64,000 nt of DNA from Siderastrea radians (taxonomy: Eukaryota > Cnidaria > Anthozoa > Scleractinia > Rhizangiidae): contig OZ024888.1 of the NCBI GenBank assembly GCA_964017195.1, positions 17,393,201-17,457,200 of the forward strand, given 5' to 3'. How positions within the stretch are numbered: the stretch's first letter is position 1; each line of letters starts with the position of its first letter. The notes beneath the pieces were generated by a model. The model saw only the letters and a program-made list of their open reading frames with translations, was not told where the DNA came from and searched no databases. Of the stretch, positions 11,021 through 23,845 are shown piece by piece. Made by a program: the position numbers and the translations under genes.

Positions 11021-13576
11021 AGGGCGACTGCATTGTAGACCATGTAGTGAGATGACAGACAAAAAGCCTTTTCTGTAATCTTTATTGTTGAAGAAATAAC
11101 GTGTTGAACATTTCCAGCATAGAAAACCTTATAAGCAGACCTTCGAATTCTCAGTAGGTTTGCATCAACACACTAGTCTACAACCACTACACTGTATGAA
11201 TTCATAATAGGCATGGATACATGCCTTCAAAAAGGGCTTTTAAAAATAGACATTTAAGAAAAGTAATGCAAAAATAATGCAGACACATTGGTTACACCAA
11301 CAAACACCAGCAGCATCACCTAAGCTAATGAATCTACATCTGTGTGATTGATACCGCTTATGGGTGTCAAAAAGTGACGACATTAAAAATACACTGCAGT
11401 AATCCTTGTGATGCCCTTGGCTATTTATATTGCTTACGCCATTGCATATATTTTATTTTGTTTTTGTTTTGGGATTCGCTTTGTATCTTGAGACTTGTGG
11501 AAATAACAAGAAAATGCAAACAGTAAGCAAGTACAAGGCAACTATGGTGTAACGATCTGAGTTTAACTTAAGAACAGCTTTAGACATTTCGGTTCAAGTT
11601 TCATATAGCTCTTTCATTCCCTACCCTAGCTAAGAATGCAACATCTTTACTTTGACTAATATTTTGAAGATATAAGGGTGTATCCCCATGCATGTGCTAT
11701 TCATCAGGTACATGTACATGTACCAACCACAGCCTGAGAAGATAATATGTATAATAACACTGAACTAAATTGCCAATTAAATCTCCTCCTTTACTCATGT
11801 TATTTATTTATTTATTTCTCCTGTACCTACTCTGTACTCCTACTGTACACTTCCTGTACCTCCTCTGTACCCCCTTTTTACCCCTCCTGTACCCCTTCTG
11901 GTTTGTAGGTGAGTTTTTTGAAATGCCTTGATCCCGCTGGCAAGCCTGACCGGGTCAGCTTGGCTCATGTACTCGGCCCCCAAGCCATTACTTTTGTCGG
12001 GATTTTGCGAATGAAAAGATTTTAAAAAAATAAAAGACTGTATCAAATCCAACCTTAGCAAAGGCAACATAACCAAACGAAAACGAAATTACAAATTTAA
12101 TCAAATCCCAGACCCCTTGAGATAAACCAAACGTTTGCCAGTTTTAATTGGATTGCCAGCGAACATCCTGGAATCCTGTTCATGAATGCGAAGACTGAGT
12201 TACAGCTTTGTATTTAGACGGGCCTGTAGGGCACTGACTGTTCTAATAACTATCCGAACTTATGCATGGTCGTAGTAGATTGTTGAAGGTCACGATGATT
12301 GGTTGGTTGTTTAATGACATCCTATGGGGGTGGGGACAGGAGAGGGCTAGGTTACTGCAACGCGTCCCACGGTTTTATTTGGAGGTTATAGGGGACGCTA
12401 GAAAGGGTTTGCAAGTCGACCAAGGTTACAAGTTTAAAAAAGATGGTAGCCTGATTGATTGTTGTACGCAACAATTTGCAAGCGGGTTTTTGACATAGTA
12501 CGGATCAAAAACGCCATTTAAAAGGTTAAAACAACTGATGATCTAGAAGACTGGATTTAAATGGACTGGGCACTGAAGGGCTTAAAGCTGCTCAAATTTA
12601 TTTGTTCCAGGACAGAATATAGCAGTTTTCCTCAGTGAGAAGGCTTATCCGAATGTCAGAGACTGATAAATAACCCATAAGCTTCGGGCATTGGAGTTCC
12701 TGACAGGAAGGTAAATTACACGTATAACAATGAGCTTATATTGTTATCACCGAGTAATTGAGACATCTGTCACTATTCTCACACAGAATACGCCAAGCTC
12801 AAGAGGGAAACGCTTGATTCTACACACATTTGCATGAAATGCAAATGAGACTTGATTTCCAAGAGTGATAGACCAGGGCGAAAAACCAGGGCTTGCTTTG
12901 CGATAAACCAGGGCGTTTACCTCGAAATCGGCCTTGACAAGTAGTCAATTCTACAAAACGCATGCCTTTTACACCTAATTGCAATATTGCTGTCATATAA
13001 AGAACTGAATGAAAAAAAAAAACAAGGAGATAAAAGAAAAACCAAAGACAAAAGGGAATACATTGTGCACGCTAACTACATTCAGGGAATTGCTCTGACG
13101 ATGGGATTTAGCTCAAAAGTACTATACGGTGGCCAATTCTACTTTCATATCAAATTAAAGAATTACACCGTAGTCTGTAGGTAATTTGAGGATTATTAAA
13201 ATCAAGAATGTAGTTTCCATAGATAATTAATTCCTACTTGGTCTTACTTTTTCTTGGCAACTTTACTGTATAGGTGTATTACTGCATTGAAAAATACTGA
13301 AAGTGCAATTACTGTAGGAGAATTCAAAGGTTTATTTCTAGCACCTACGGTTTGACAATGATTTTTTTGCGGCGGGTTTTACATTTTTGCGATATGTATT
13401 TTTGGGCCAATTTCCAAAGCGGATCACGCCAAATTTATTTATAATACTCAGTAGAAAAATAAAAATCCGTGAAATTAAGCGCCCACAACTGTATAGTCCA
13501 GCTTGTACATGTAAGGGCCCATATTTGATAAACCACAGGTTTTCTTGTTTCATATGTTTTCTCTTCTTAAACCTAC
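11021..13576. other. Intergenic, no confident gene
   Basis: Contains a degenerate CTCCTGTACC-type short repeat at about 11812-11905. Short frames near 11344, 12262 and 12987 lack domains or splice context. I looked on the minus strand for the missing 3' exons of gene A and found none. Confidence 0.45.
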
Positions 13577-16367
13577 CACTGCAATTCGCACCATCTCCAA
13601 TGTAACCAGGTCTGCAATTACATACAAACGATCCTGGCGTGTTCACACAGTCTGCATTTGACGAGCAGTTATTAGTACCAGGTATACTGCATTCATCTAA
13701 GAGATCGAGTTGTTTTGGATTTACTTGGTTGGCTTACGTTTAAATGCTAGCGAAAGTCAACCGAAACCAGAGAAGTAAAATGCATGACTTATTCATCATG
13801 CAATTCGCATTGCGATCGGCTGCGGTGTATTGAAATTGTCATTGTTCATTCCCACAGTCTGCGTGTGAGGAGCTGTTATTGGAATCAGGTGTATTTGCAG
13901 TCAGGCGTATTCGCTAAATATTTTCACATTTCTAATTACGTATAGTGTGACACGATTAAGTGGAACTTTTTCGAACCAGGACTTGATGTTTTCCTCGCAA
14001 GAACACCGTTTTTGTTTGTTTGTTTGTTTGTTTGTTGTTGTTTTCTTTTCTTTTAATCGATGAAACCCTGGTTGAGTTAGAAAGAACGAATCACGATGTA
14101 GCCCGTTTATAAAGCACTGTTTAGAGTTTCAAGAAAAGAAGTTAATGCAATAGTGACAAATACCCGTCGAATAATCACTTTGACTTTCCTTGTGCTACTT
14201 TTCACTTATCATCAACTCGCCTGTATGGCCTGTTACGTGACTCTGTTGGACGATCATTGTCTGTTTTAGAAAATGAAAATAAACAAGCGCAATATTTGGC
14301 AAAACCTACCCGTACACATTGTTCCATTTCCAGTGTACCCAAATATGCAAGTACATTGAAACGTCCCCGGCACATCAACACATGTGGCACTTGAAGAACA
14401 GTTGTGGCTTCCACCCAGACATTCCTTGACATCTGCAAAAGGTCTTTCTTACGAAATAAAACTCACGATTCATTGTCCATCAATCACAAACAGAACACCG
14501 ATTAAAATGTTTTTTTTTTTTGTGAGCGATTTTGCAAGTAAATCTCTCCCCTACCCCATTGACATTTATCTCCATAGTAACCCCGAGGACAAACATATCG
14601 GTATCCTTGGTCACCAAATCCTGCTTGACAGGTTGAGTGGCTCGCACAAGGGCTGCTCAGGCAGGAATTCTGTAATTCAAGTTGGACATGTATTACCAAT
14701 AAAGATTTACTTTAAAAAAATTTTACCATTTCATAATTAAGTTGTACTTACCATTGTTATTGGACGGTATATAAACCCCTCTCTTGTCTCCAACTCGTTT
14801 GATGGGGCTTGGAAGTGGCTTTTGTCATTCAGTTCGCACAAAAATAATCCATCATTTACTCCGCCATAGTTGAAGGACACACAGTTTGGCTCCAGGTAGC
14901 AATTTATTTTGCACATTTCTTCATTAGATACGTGGTCACTTTCTATGATATGGTTATTTAGCACCTTGTTTTCTATTTGCTCTCTGAACTGAATTTGTCG
15001 ACAGTCATCTAAGGAAAAAAAAACGACGTTATTGGTTAGTTCGACGCCCTAAAGTCAATCCTACATAGAGCCAGGAGAGGGAGTGGAGATTGAGGGAAGT
15101 GTCCATTCTTGCGTCAACCATTCATAGAGCTTTTATAATATCCCAATTAATCCTCCAAACATTAAGACTTTTCCTAACCACTGTCTGGCAAAAATGTTAC
15201 TAAATATCTTTACACAAAATTCGATATGTTCATCGTTAATATATTTGACAAGCATTCTTTGAAATGTTTTATGCGTTTCTCTACTAATTAATAGTTTCCG
15301 TTGTATCGTTTACATTTTGCATTAAGCGTTTCTTTACTGGTTTATATTGCGTGAAGAGAAATTGCCATGTCTGTCCTTGTTTACGCTTGCCGACGACCTT
15401 TCGCCTTAAGAATTCGATCCAAGGTCACGGACAAGATTCTCCTGTAATGTTGTATGTCACTTCTGATGGAGTGGTTTGAAGCTGGAGAAAAATTATATGA
15501 CTTTGCTAAAGTACTCATTCGCCTTGTTATTGTTCTCGAATTCCCGTGTGTTCTTGGGTTCGATTTGGTCGTTAATTCACATAACACTTTGCGTGAATAC
15601 TTTGTTAAAATAGGAGCAACGTAAATAGTAAGCTACTAACAAATATGAGCAAACAAGTTTAACTTCGATTTTTAGCAATCTGGCAATGATATTACTACTT
15701 CTCACAGTGTTTAAGTAAATCTGGTATCCATGATTACGATTGTGAGAGAGCTGACCGCCATCCTCATCACGTGTTTGCATTTAACTATGGTAATTTTGTT
15801 TGTTTTGCCCAAAATGCTTCAGTCTAAAAAAAAATGGAGTGGAATATCGTGACTTCATTTAAAGTCTTAAAACAAATTAATTTTGTTCCCAGTAAGTTCC
15901 AAGTTAAAAATAAGAAGAATGGTAATTTTTATCTTGCAAGATAAGCTAAAACAACGTACCAGCACCTAGAATTACTGCTCGATAACTCAGGTCGTTTCAA
16001 TAGTAACATCAATTAACCTCTTAGTTTCAATGACAGACTCTTCGAAATGTCAAGATTGAGTTTCGTTATCTTGCGAGGTAATGTACCAGTAACTCGTAGA
16101 AAGTAGCGTAGCACGTTTAAAACAACAAGTTAAAAAAAATTAATATGTTTACTGGTTCATCATTGCTGGTTTCAGAGTGAAAGTCAATGCATTATCTTGC
16201 TCGAATTTAATATACTTCAATAATGATAATTAAAATATATGTATTAAAATTCGCTTACCTCCTTCCACAAAGCCAAAAAGGATTGCCCACACGCCAAATC
16301 TTACAAAAAGCATGGACAGAGACAAAAAGCAACACTTTCTTGAACGACGGGAATAGGCCAGCATCAT
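13577..16367 (-). CDS. Gene A: secreted/anchored PAN-EGF-EGF-cbEGF protein, 3' end not found
   Basis: Five exons join in frame on the minus strand. Exon 1 (16367-16259, 109 nt) starts [11 protein letters not shown] and carries a hydrophobic signal or signal-anchor segment. Exon 2 (15008-14752, 257 nt) is a PAN/apple domain (DDCRQIQF...[13 protein letters not shown]...CELND). Exon 3 (14669-14555, 115 nt) is an EGF domain (NSCLSSPC...GYYGDKC). Exon 4 (14432-14310, 123 nt) is EGF-like ([11 protein letters not shown]...GYTGNGT). Exon 5 (13696-13577, 120 nt) is a calcium-binding EGF ([13 protein letters not shown]...GYIGDGANC). Introns are GT-AG with matching phases (1,0,1,1). The frame stays open at the last donor, and no downstream exon was found to the left edge, so the gene is truncated, interrupted, or has an unrecognised C-terminus. 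Its paralogue gene B continues into a second cbEGF and fibrinogen-like exons. An extracellular adhesion or recognition role is inferred from the domains. Confidence 0.75.
13837..13918 (-). pseudogene. Decayed calcium-binding EGF exon inside gene A
   Basis: Between EGF exons 4 and 5 the minus strand shows a remnant aligned to exon 5: GAATACGCC..., then CCAATAACAGCTCCTCACAC, GCAGACTGTG. It reads like [13 protein letters not shown] before a stop. The first cysteines are lost and no donor is visible, so this is a dead cbEGF exon copy skipped by the gene A model. Confidence 0.55.
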
Positions 16368-17793
16368 ATGACAGCTTCTGAAGTCTTCCACTCGCAATAA
16401 AAAAATGCTTTTTAGAAAAGTTGCGGTGAGAAAATAACAAGATGTTGCGGATCAGATACTATTTATCTGTCAATAGACTTCACAGCAGTCACTTTTTCGC
16501 TGACAAGAAAGGATCTTATTGAACAAAATGCACATTAAGTAAAAAAGTTTCCTGTACATTGAACAATACTTCGCAATCTCACTTGTAAAGTATTAGCTAA
16601 AAGTATTTGATAACCACCTTCGCACAATTTAAAGAGCCGGTCAAAGCGTTTGAGACCGTGGATTTACGTACGAGATCGTTTGAGACCGTAAATTCTAAGA
16701 AGTGTAGTAATCATAACAGCACTTGTAATTTGGCTAGATTGTTTGCCGAAGTTAATAATTTTGCGCATTTAGGGGTGTAACAATTTAAGATACATCTTTT
16801 ATGGCTTGCATGTAGCCCCAGGAACGTTACTTGGTGTGCTTTATTTTCAAATAATAAAATTGGCAGGTAATACACTAAACCACGTACAACCCAATTTTTT
16901 TTTTTAATCTTTAATCTGTGGCGCATTTCTAAAATAAACATATTGTACAATTATTTATTATACAATGAGATTATACATATGAGACCGAAATCTCTGAGCG
17001 AATATTAATAGTCTTCGGTGAACAAGTGGTCTAACTGTTTCTAATTAGTAAACAAATAATTTATTGAAAATGAGAAAACAACGATATGTTTCATGCAGGG
17101 TATATAGACAAAAATAATTTTTAAAATAAATACTTTTCAAGGACGAATATCGCCATCGTTACTATTAGAGAATAGAGATGACGAGTGAGCTGGTCAGATT
17201 CACGAGTGTATTTGCAATTTGCAATAAAAGATGTTTGAAAATTTACTAAGCAATTTTATTTGCCCGGTGACTTAATAGACAATTTTAAATCACTTTTAGT
17301 GACTCAGCCGCGGACTCTGAAGTGGAGAAAAACGCCAGCGGGAATCCTTCACTTTGCCAATTTTTTTCTGAAAAACAAGTATAGAAAAGGCAATTAAAAA
17401 TTTACGCGAAAAGAAGAATTGTTTCGCTTTTCATTTCTGTCAACATAACGGTATTTGAATATTTTTTTTTTTTGGATTATAGTGGATTCTACTAAAAACA
17501 GGTTTACGCGACAGGAAAGTACGAAATACATGCGAACTAGCTACATTATTTTGAAAATCTTCAGATTATAGTCGCTTTGACAGAATGTGTAAGATTTTCA
17601 GGTACAAATAAATCATGCATAAATGGCTTATACCAAACTACCCAAATCGTTTATCAGGAAAAATTTTACTCGTTTTGAGACTGATTTTGGTAGAGTAATT
17701 AATCAGTTTTAATAATAAATAAATAAATAAATAAATACCCACATTTGAAACGAAATATCCTTTCCTTGGAGAGCCTGGAGAAGTCTGGTTTTC

Positions 17794-17828
<35 letters not shown>

Positions 17829-18338
17829 GTTGTCTTTTGTATTGTTTTTGTGTTTGTTTTAATTTATCTAAAAGAGCAAAAGCAGTGGAGCTAGTTTTGC
17901 CCCTCCTACCTTCACGTCCTGGTTGGTATAGGTATCAGTATATGTTTTGACAAAAACCACCGGTGTTTACTTTAAATATATTTAATTTTTATTCAGTATT
18001 TGATGTTCTATAATGTCCATATATGGTCAGCAAGCATTCAACACACTCTCACACTTTGAAGGCAGAGCAGAGTTTAATATAAATGCTATTTGTCTCGAGC
18101 GCCTGAGTTCAGCATCTAGTCAGGAAAATATTATTTAATCTCTTTGTCGTTGTACAAGCGGATTTAAGGCGTGGTGACCTTTGTGTGTGACACCCAACAC
18201 ACTAAGATCGTGCTAAGTGTCTCGCAACGGCCAACCTAAGAAAGTAGCGAATCAAGCCTCCACGTAGCACTTCACAGTAAATGAGCTAATGAGTAAATGA
18301 GCTTCACAGTAAATGTACCATGAGCTAGCGTAGAAGAA
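16368..18338. other. Intergenic region between divergently transcribed genes A and D
   Basis: The ~2 kb between the two start codons should contain the 5' ends of both genes. It carries an AAAT microsatellite (17715-17740) and a TTCT microsatellite (17795-17828). No specific promoter element can be supported. Confidence 0.5.
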
Positions 18339-21300
18339 ATGGGGCTTTCTAGAAGGACCTCTCACAAGAATAGTTCATGGGTTTTCTTTCCGTTGATAAT
18401 ATACGTTATGACACTTGTGTTAGTCTGCGTCAGGTTTTTAAGAGTCGAACTGAAGATGCACAGACATGATCAAAGAATCAACGCTCTTGCTAAGGTCGCG
18501 GAAGGTAACGGGCCACCGTCCAACAATCCAAACCTTCCACAGTCAACCAAAAATGCTGCTGGTGAGTTTGTGCATGAAAAAGTGTTAAATTTCAGCTGAC
18601 CTTCTAAGAAAAGAACACTTTAAAGTTGTAAAGCTAGCTATACAATACCATAGCTTGTCAGTTAACCTCTCGAATTAATATAACATCACATGAACTACGA
18701 CTGTTCTCCGAAAGACGCCTTGGAAACTTAAAATATAACGGAGCAACATCAGCGACAAGTTAAGACGTAATTATACTCTTGGCTTTTTATTCCAAGATGA
18801 AATATTGCGTTTGCTTATGTCTTAAATAAATTTAATTCCAGTTTACAAGAGGTTTTCGAAGTAGCTTGTGTTAAGCTTTTACTTTCGGGGGTCAAGGCTT
18901 CGCCTCTCAAAAGTATAAAGTAATGTTTCGTTTCCTCATCAGGTGTCAAAGAGTTTCGATATATGCCAGAATTTTATATTTCGAGTCTTGGACTGAAGAT
19001 ATTTCCGACTCCCTTAAGAGTTAAACCCATTTCCCTTATCTTTGAGCCTGTATAAGCAATCCAAAAGTTTGACCATTAAAATAAATAAATAAATAAATAA
19101 ATAATTAAATAAAAAATAAAAACAGAAACAAAAAACTGAGCGGGACTTATTTGTGTAGATTACGCTGTACAAAGTGGTTCTAAATTTTACGTTTGTGAAG
19201 AAACTCTTTACTAATAAAGTGTTTGACATAAAGTGGTTTTCAATTGAATGCTGTGCTCTTTCAATGGAAGTTCGGTCTTTTTTGAAATCATCGTATTTCA
19301 CGCTGAGTGTGAACGCTGAAATCGTGTGGTCCAAACGTTTCAAGTATTAAAAGTAATAACCACAAGCACAACATGCACATTCCTTCTATACATTTGGTAT
19401 TACCCAGCTGTTATTTTGTGTTTACATAGCACGCATTTTGGCTTGCGGTAACATGTCATATGACTTAATAGCGGGTCGCAGCATTGTAAACAGGAAGCTA
19501 TGGTTTCAAAGGACGTGGTTTAAATCATCGGCCATTATTAACGAATAAGCTATCACCCTTCCCAATTTGCCTTTTTTTTTTCTAGCCTGCTAAAGACAAG
19601 AGCTTCTAACCTTTTCAATCCCAGGAATAGTGCGGCTGAGACCTACAATGCATACACATATTTGAACTTCTGTAATTTTGTAAACAATATGCTTCTCAGC
19701 AGCCGGCTCTCATTTGAAAGAATACTTGGCAGTTTCATTAGCGGGCTGAAGATCGGGAATCCCAAGACGTCATTTAAAGCTCGAGTCTGCAAGTGAAAAG
19801 ATCAAGCATCATTTCCGTTTCTTTCTCCAGTTAATTAAACTGTTAAAAAAAAGGAAAGTTCAGCTGATGATAATTTAGCTTACCTAATGCTGTTTGTTTT
19901 TGGTGATAGGCAAGATGGCAGGCTTTGAAGCTCAAACATATCATAGGATACGACGTGACGATGATTTTGTAGATAATGGCACAGAAGCTAAGGTGATGCA
20001 GTTCATAATGATAAAAATGAACAAACTGCTGTCCGAAGGGAAAGTGACGCTTTGCCAAACCAACAAAAAAAGGTTGTCCTGTCGGTCTCCCAGGCCCGCG
20101 CGGTCCACCTGGACCGAGAGGACCTGGGGGACGTAGAGGCCCAAAAGGAAGAACTGGTTTTATGGGACCACCAGGAAAACAGGGCAAGCAAGGCATGAGG
20201 GGATTGCAAGGAGAACCTGGACCCAAAGGGGAAAAAGGAGACAGAGGGCCACCAGGAATGCCAGGACCTAGAGGCAAACCAGGAAAATCTATTTCAGTTC
20301 CTACCGTTGAGGTTTCTCCTGCAAAGTTGACAGTCAATGAAAGTGAATCAGCCTCGTTATGGTGTTCCGCTAGAGGTTATCCTAAGCCTACGATATCGTG
20401 GAGCAAACTGGGCAGTCACTCGAAACTAGATCAGACTGCGATTTCTGGGGGAAAGTTGTATTTAATGAATATTTCAATGAAAGACTCGGGTGTGTATCGT
20501 TGCTCAGCTTCAAACGTCCTAGGGAAGGCACAGGCATTGGTGAGGATTGCCGTAAATGGTAGGATAACATAATGATATTGTTGACGTTCCTTCTAGATCG
20601 GTTGCTTCTTGTATGATACCTCAGTGGTTCCAGAACTCGATCTACCACTTAGAAATAATAAGGCAAAAATTATTATAGTGCGATTTGTACTTATTTAACA
20701 TACATTAAACGGAATGCTTCCCAAAACAATTGTAGGATTTCATTTATAAATAGCAGGAAGGGGTGATCTCGTAAGCTTTCTCCAGCATGAAAGGACAATT
20801 ATTTTTACAGAGAGCCATTCAACTGGGGAGAGTGTGGAGGAGAATTGGTGCGGTTGCCCAAAAGTGAGAGTTTATTTTGGTGAGAGTGGGTTTTTGGGGA
20901 AACACCCCCCCCCCCCCCCCCGCACTCCCTCACCCTATCAAGCAATCTGACTTGCCAAAACTATATAAAAATAACATTTGTTTTGTTATAGCTCGCCCTC
21001 GTGTTTCTCTACATCCGGGACCTCATTACACCCTTGAAGGAGCCAATTTCACTTTTCCAGTCTGTCATGTCACTGGGCAACCAGCTCCAGTGGTCACTTG
21101 GGAAAAGTCGTCCGGTAAGTTACCCAGAGGAAGCGTGCAGTACCGGAATGGTAGTTTACAAATTCCACAAGTTCGTAGAGATGACTCAGGAAAGTACACC
21201 TGTAAAGCAGAAAACGTGTTAGGAAAACACGAAGAAAAAACTCTTTTGCTTGTCGTTTCTCAACCTCAGTTTACTCTTAAATCACCACCGAAAGTTGTGG

Positions 21301-22817
21301 CACATATTGGAGATACGTTGATATTAAACTGTAGCGCTACAGGTGATCCACAACCAGTCATCAGCTGGAGAAAACAAGGAGGTGAACTGCCAGCTGGGAG
21401 GAGCCAGCATATTAATGGTTCGCTTGTTATAAGAGGACTTACTACGAACGAAACAGGGAATTACGATTGTGTGGCAACCAGCGTAGGAGCGTTTACCGTG
21501 AAAGCTGTGACCTACGTAAACGTTCAAAAGCTTGCAGGTAAACGTAGAGTTGATTGAAGTAAACTAATTATACTTTGCTCCTACACTGTTAAAATCCATT
21601 TGCTTTCAGTTAAACCACGTTTTAAGATGCCTTGGAAAATTCTGGATGAATTTATTAGTTGCAGAAAGATTAATGTGCTTAATTAGTTAATAATAATTAT
21701 AATAATAATAATAATAATAATAGTAAATTTAATAGTTGTATTGCGCGGGTTCCAAGAAAGGTTACGTTTACACACAATAAAACAACTGATAGATTTGCTG
21801 CCCCCCCCCCCCCTCCCTGGTGGGGTTCCATGGTAACTCCGACCCATTTTAGAGTTTTCAGATGTATCTGAATTAAAGTGGCATTAGCTCCATTGCTGCA
21901 GGTTCGAATAACTCTGATCTTCAGAATATTGAAGAGCGATTAGACCGACGCAGTAAGATGTTTCAAATATAAACCAGTCGACTGATGTTTTGTACCATAC
22001 TGTATAGCTAGGTCTCGCTCACTTGCGGGCAGCTCGTTTACTGTTAATTCATTTTGCTGTTTCTTAATCTGGAGGAGGCAAGTTTAAAGTTTCTAAAGCA
22101 AAATTAGCGGCAGTCGTTGCCGAGAGATAGAGGGGGAAGAAAGGCCCAATTATTTGCATTTGCATGTGGCTTTCTATTGCCGCTTTATCTCTGAATCCGT
22201 TTCTAAAATCCTGGCTGATGTGTTTTGGAAATTTCATGCACTACAGGTCGAGATTGCCTATCGCTGCTGAATTCGGGTCATGCTCAGAGCGGAGTGTACA
22301 CTGTAAACCCAGATGGTAAGGAGCAATTTAGAGTCTATTGTGACATGCGTACGGACGGTGGAGGATGGACCATGTTTCAGCGACGACAAGATGGCTCCGT
22401 AAACTTCTATCGGGATTGGAACGAATACAAGTCGGGGTTTGGTAGTCTGAGCGCCGAGTTTTGGTTAGGTAACGGCAAGATTCACAGCCTCACGACCTCT
22501 AGACTTAGAGGAGGTGAGGCATCGGTGATGAGCAGTCCAAGTATCGATTAAAAGTGAGATCATACTCCGGGACGGCGGGAGACTCGTTAGACTGGCATAA
22601 TAATATGGCTTTCACAACAAGGGATAGAGACAATGACAAAGAGAAAAACGAAAACTGCGCCGTAACATATACTGGCGCCTGGTGGTACAACAAATGCGAA
22701 GATTCCAATCTAAACGGAAAATACTTGGGACAGAAAGGAGGCTACCAAGGAGCACGGTGGAATTCGTTCAGGAGTTCGCTGTCACTCAAATTCATTGAAA
22801 TGAAACTGAGGCCGTGA
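18339..22817 (+). CDS. Gene D: type II membrane collagen-Ig3-fibrinogen (FREP/ficolin-like) protein, frame disrupted
   Basis: Five exons. Exon 1 (18339-18561) begins [14 protein letters not shown], followed by one transmembrane helix ([17 protein letters not shown]). Exon 2 (19910-20558) holds a collagen Gly-X-Y stretch of about 20 triplets and Ig domain 1 (LWCSARG...YRCSAS). Exon 3 (20992-21537) holds Ig 2 (FPVCHVTG...YTCKAEN) and Ig 3 (LNCSATG...YDCVATS). Exon 4 (21902-21952) is a 51-nt phase 1-1 charged linker. Exon 5 (22247-22817) is the fibrinogen domain (RDCLSLL...[19 protein letters not shown]...WWYNKC...IEMKLRP, stop). All intron phases are 1. Two lesions break the frame: a run of seven A at ~20065-20071 puts the Gly-X-Y frame out by one, and ~17 codons are missing at ~22513 in the fibrinogen domain with a frame change to a TAA. 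Ficolins and molluscan FREPs bind microbial or matrix ligands through this domain; here function is inferred. It could be a pseudogene or carry assembly errors. Confidence 0.8.
20906..20921 (+). repeat. Poly-C tract in gene D intron 2
   Basis: Homopolymer C run just upstream of the Ig2-Ig3 exon. A similar C run lies near 21800 in the next intron. Such runs are prone to assembly length errors. Confidence 0.9.
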
Positions 22818-23845
22818 TAGTTCGTAACAAAACAGCATAAAGAAAGCATTAAATTACACTTATAAAATGGCAATTTAAAAATTTGAAAAAAAAAGTGACA
22901 AAAAGACAGTATGTATCGATCTACCAGGAAGTTGATCCCCGAAAAATATAAAGTTAGGATGATCAACTGTGGCGAAACTACGCTGCTTCACTAATGTAAA
23001 ACGTTTGGAAATAGCTCGACAGCAAAAAATATCTTGCAAGTCGAATAAGCATTTTGTAAACTCTGATGGGCGTTTGAATCACTCATTCGCCAACCACTTG
23101 AGCACATTTTTTTAAATGTAATCGCACTTGCTTGTAGCTTGCCAGTTGGATTAGTGTTTTGAAGAAAACTGAATTTTTCTTGGAATTCGTGATGGGTGTT
23201 TGAATCACTCATCCACTTGAGCGCTTTTTTTCTTGCTTTAGGTAAGCGCATACGGCTGACCAAAGCGCCATTGATATTTTCAATTTGTAATTGTTTCGTG
23301 AACGTCAGCGCGCTTGCTGCGTGTTGCAACTAATGAGGGGCAAAGGTAATCCTCAAGACCAAAGCTAAAATTGTAAATTAATTAGCATTGTGCCTCTCGT
23401 GGGCTTTATTTCCATTAAAAGGTTGATTTACTACTTTCTACCAATTATTTAGTGAGAAAAACCCTTTTGTTTGGCTAGTTTTTCACATTTTATGCCATTA
23501 ATAGTTAGGTATGACGGTACTTGATAGATGACTATCAGTTTATAATTACTGGATGAAGGTCTTGTTAGAAAGCCACTTAAAAAGCAACCTACTCATTTTC
23601 CACACAACGATCAACTTGACTCTAATGATGTTGACTTTGTCGTGCTTTAATCTTGCTTAATCCTTGCATAGGTAAATTCTTATACACTGTGTCAGATTGT
23701 TGGTGTGATGTTGCTTCTTTCAGTTTACCAGATTTAAAAAACTACTGACTATAAATATAAACACAAGGTGACGGTGATCAAGTGAAAGAACAGTGCTGCA
23801 TTGAAATATTCTTTGATGTTAAGTGCTCTTTATATGAGACTTCCG
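22818..23845. other. Convergent 3' region between genes D and C; diverged direct repeat
   Basis: Genes D (plus) and C (minus) end toward each other here. ATTAAA at 22848, ~30 bp after the gene D stop, is a possible poly(A) signal. A ~35 bp direct repeat (GATGGGCGTTTGAATCACTC at ~23066 and GATGGGTGTTTGAATCACTC at ~23189) lies between them. No other gene seen. Confidence 0.5.

Noticed and set aside
20060..20075. Programmed -1 ribosomal frameshift at the A7 run of gene D
   Set aside because: The frame change needed is +1 (skip one base), not -1, and the gene has a second disabling lesion.
19843..20337. Minus-strand 164-codon frame rich in Gly-Pro
   Set aside because: Antisense shadow of the collagen Gly-X-Y exon of gene D.
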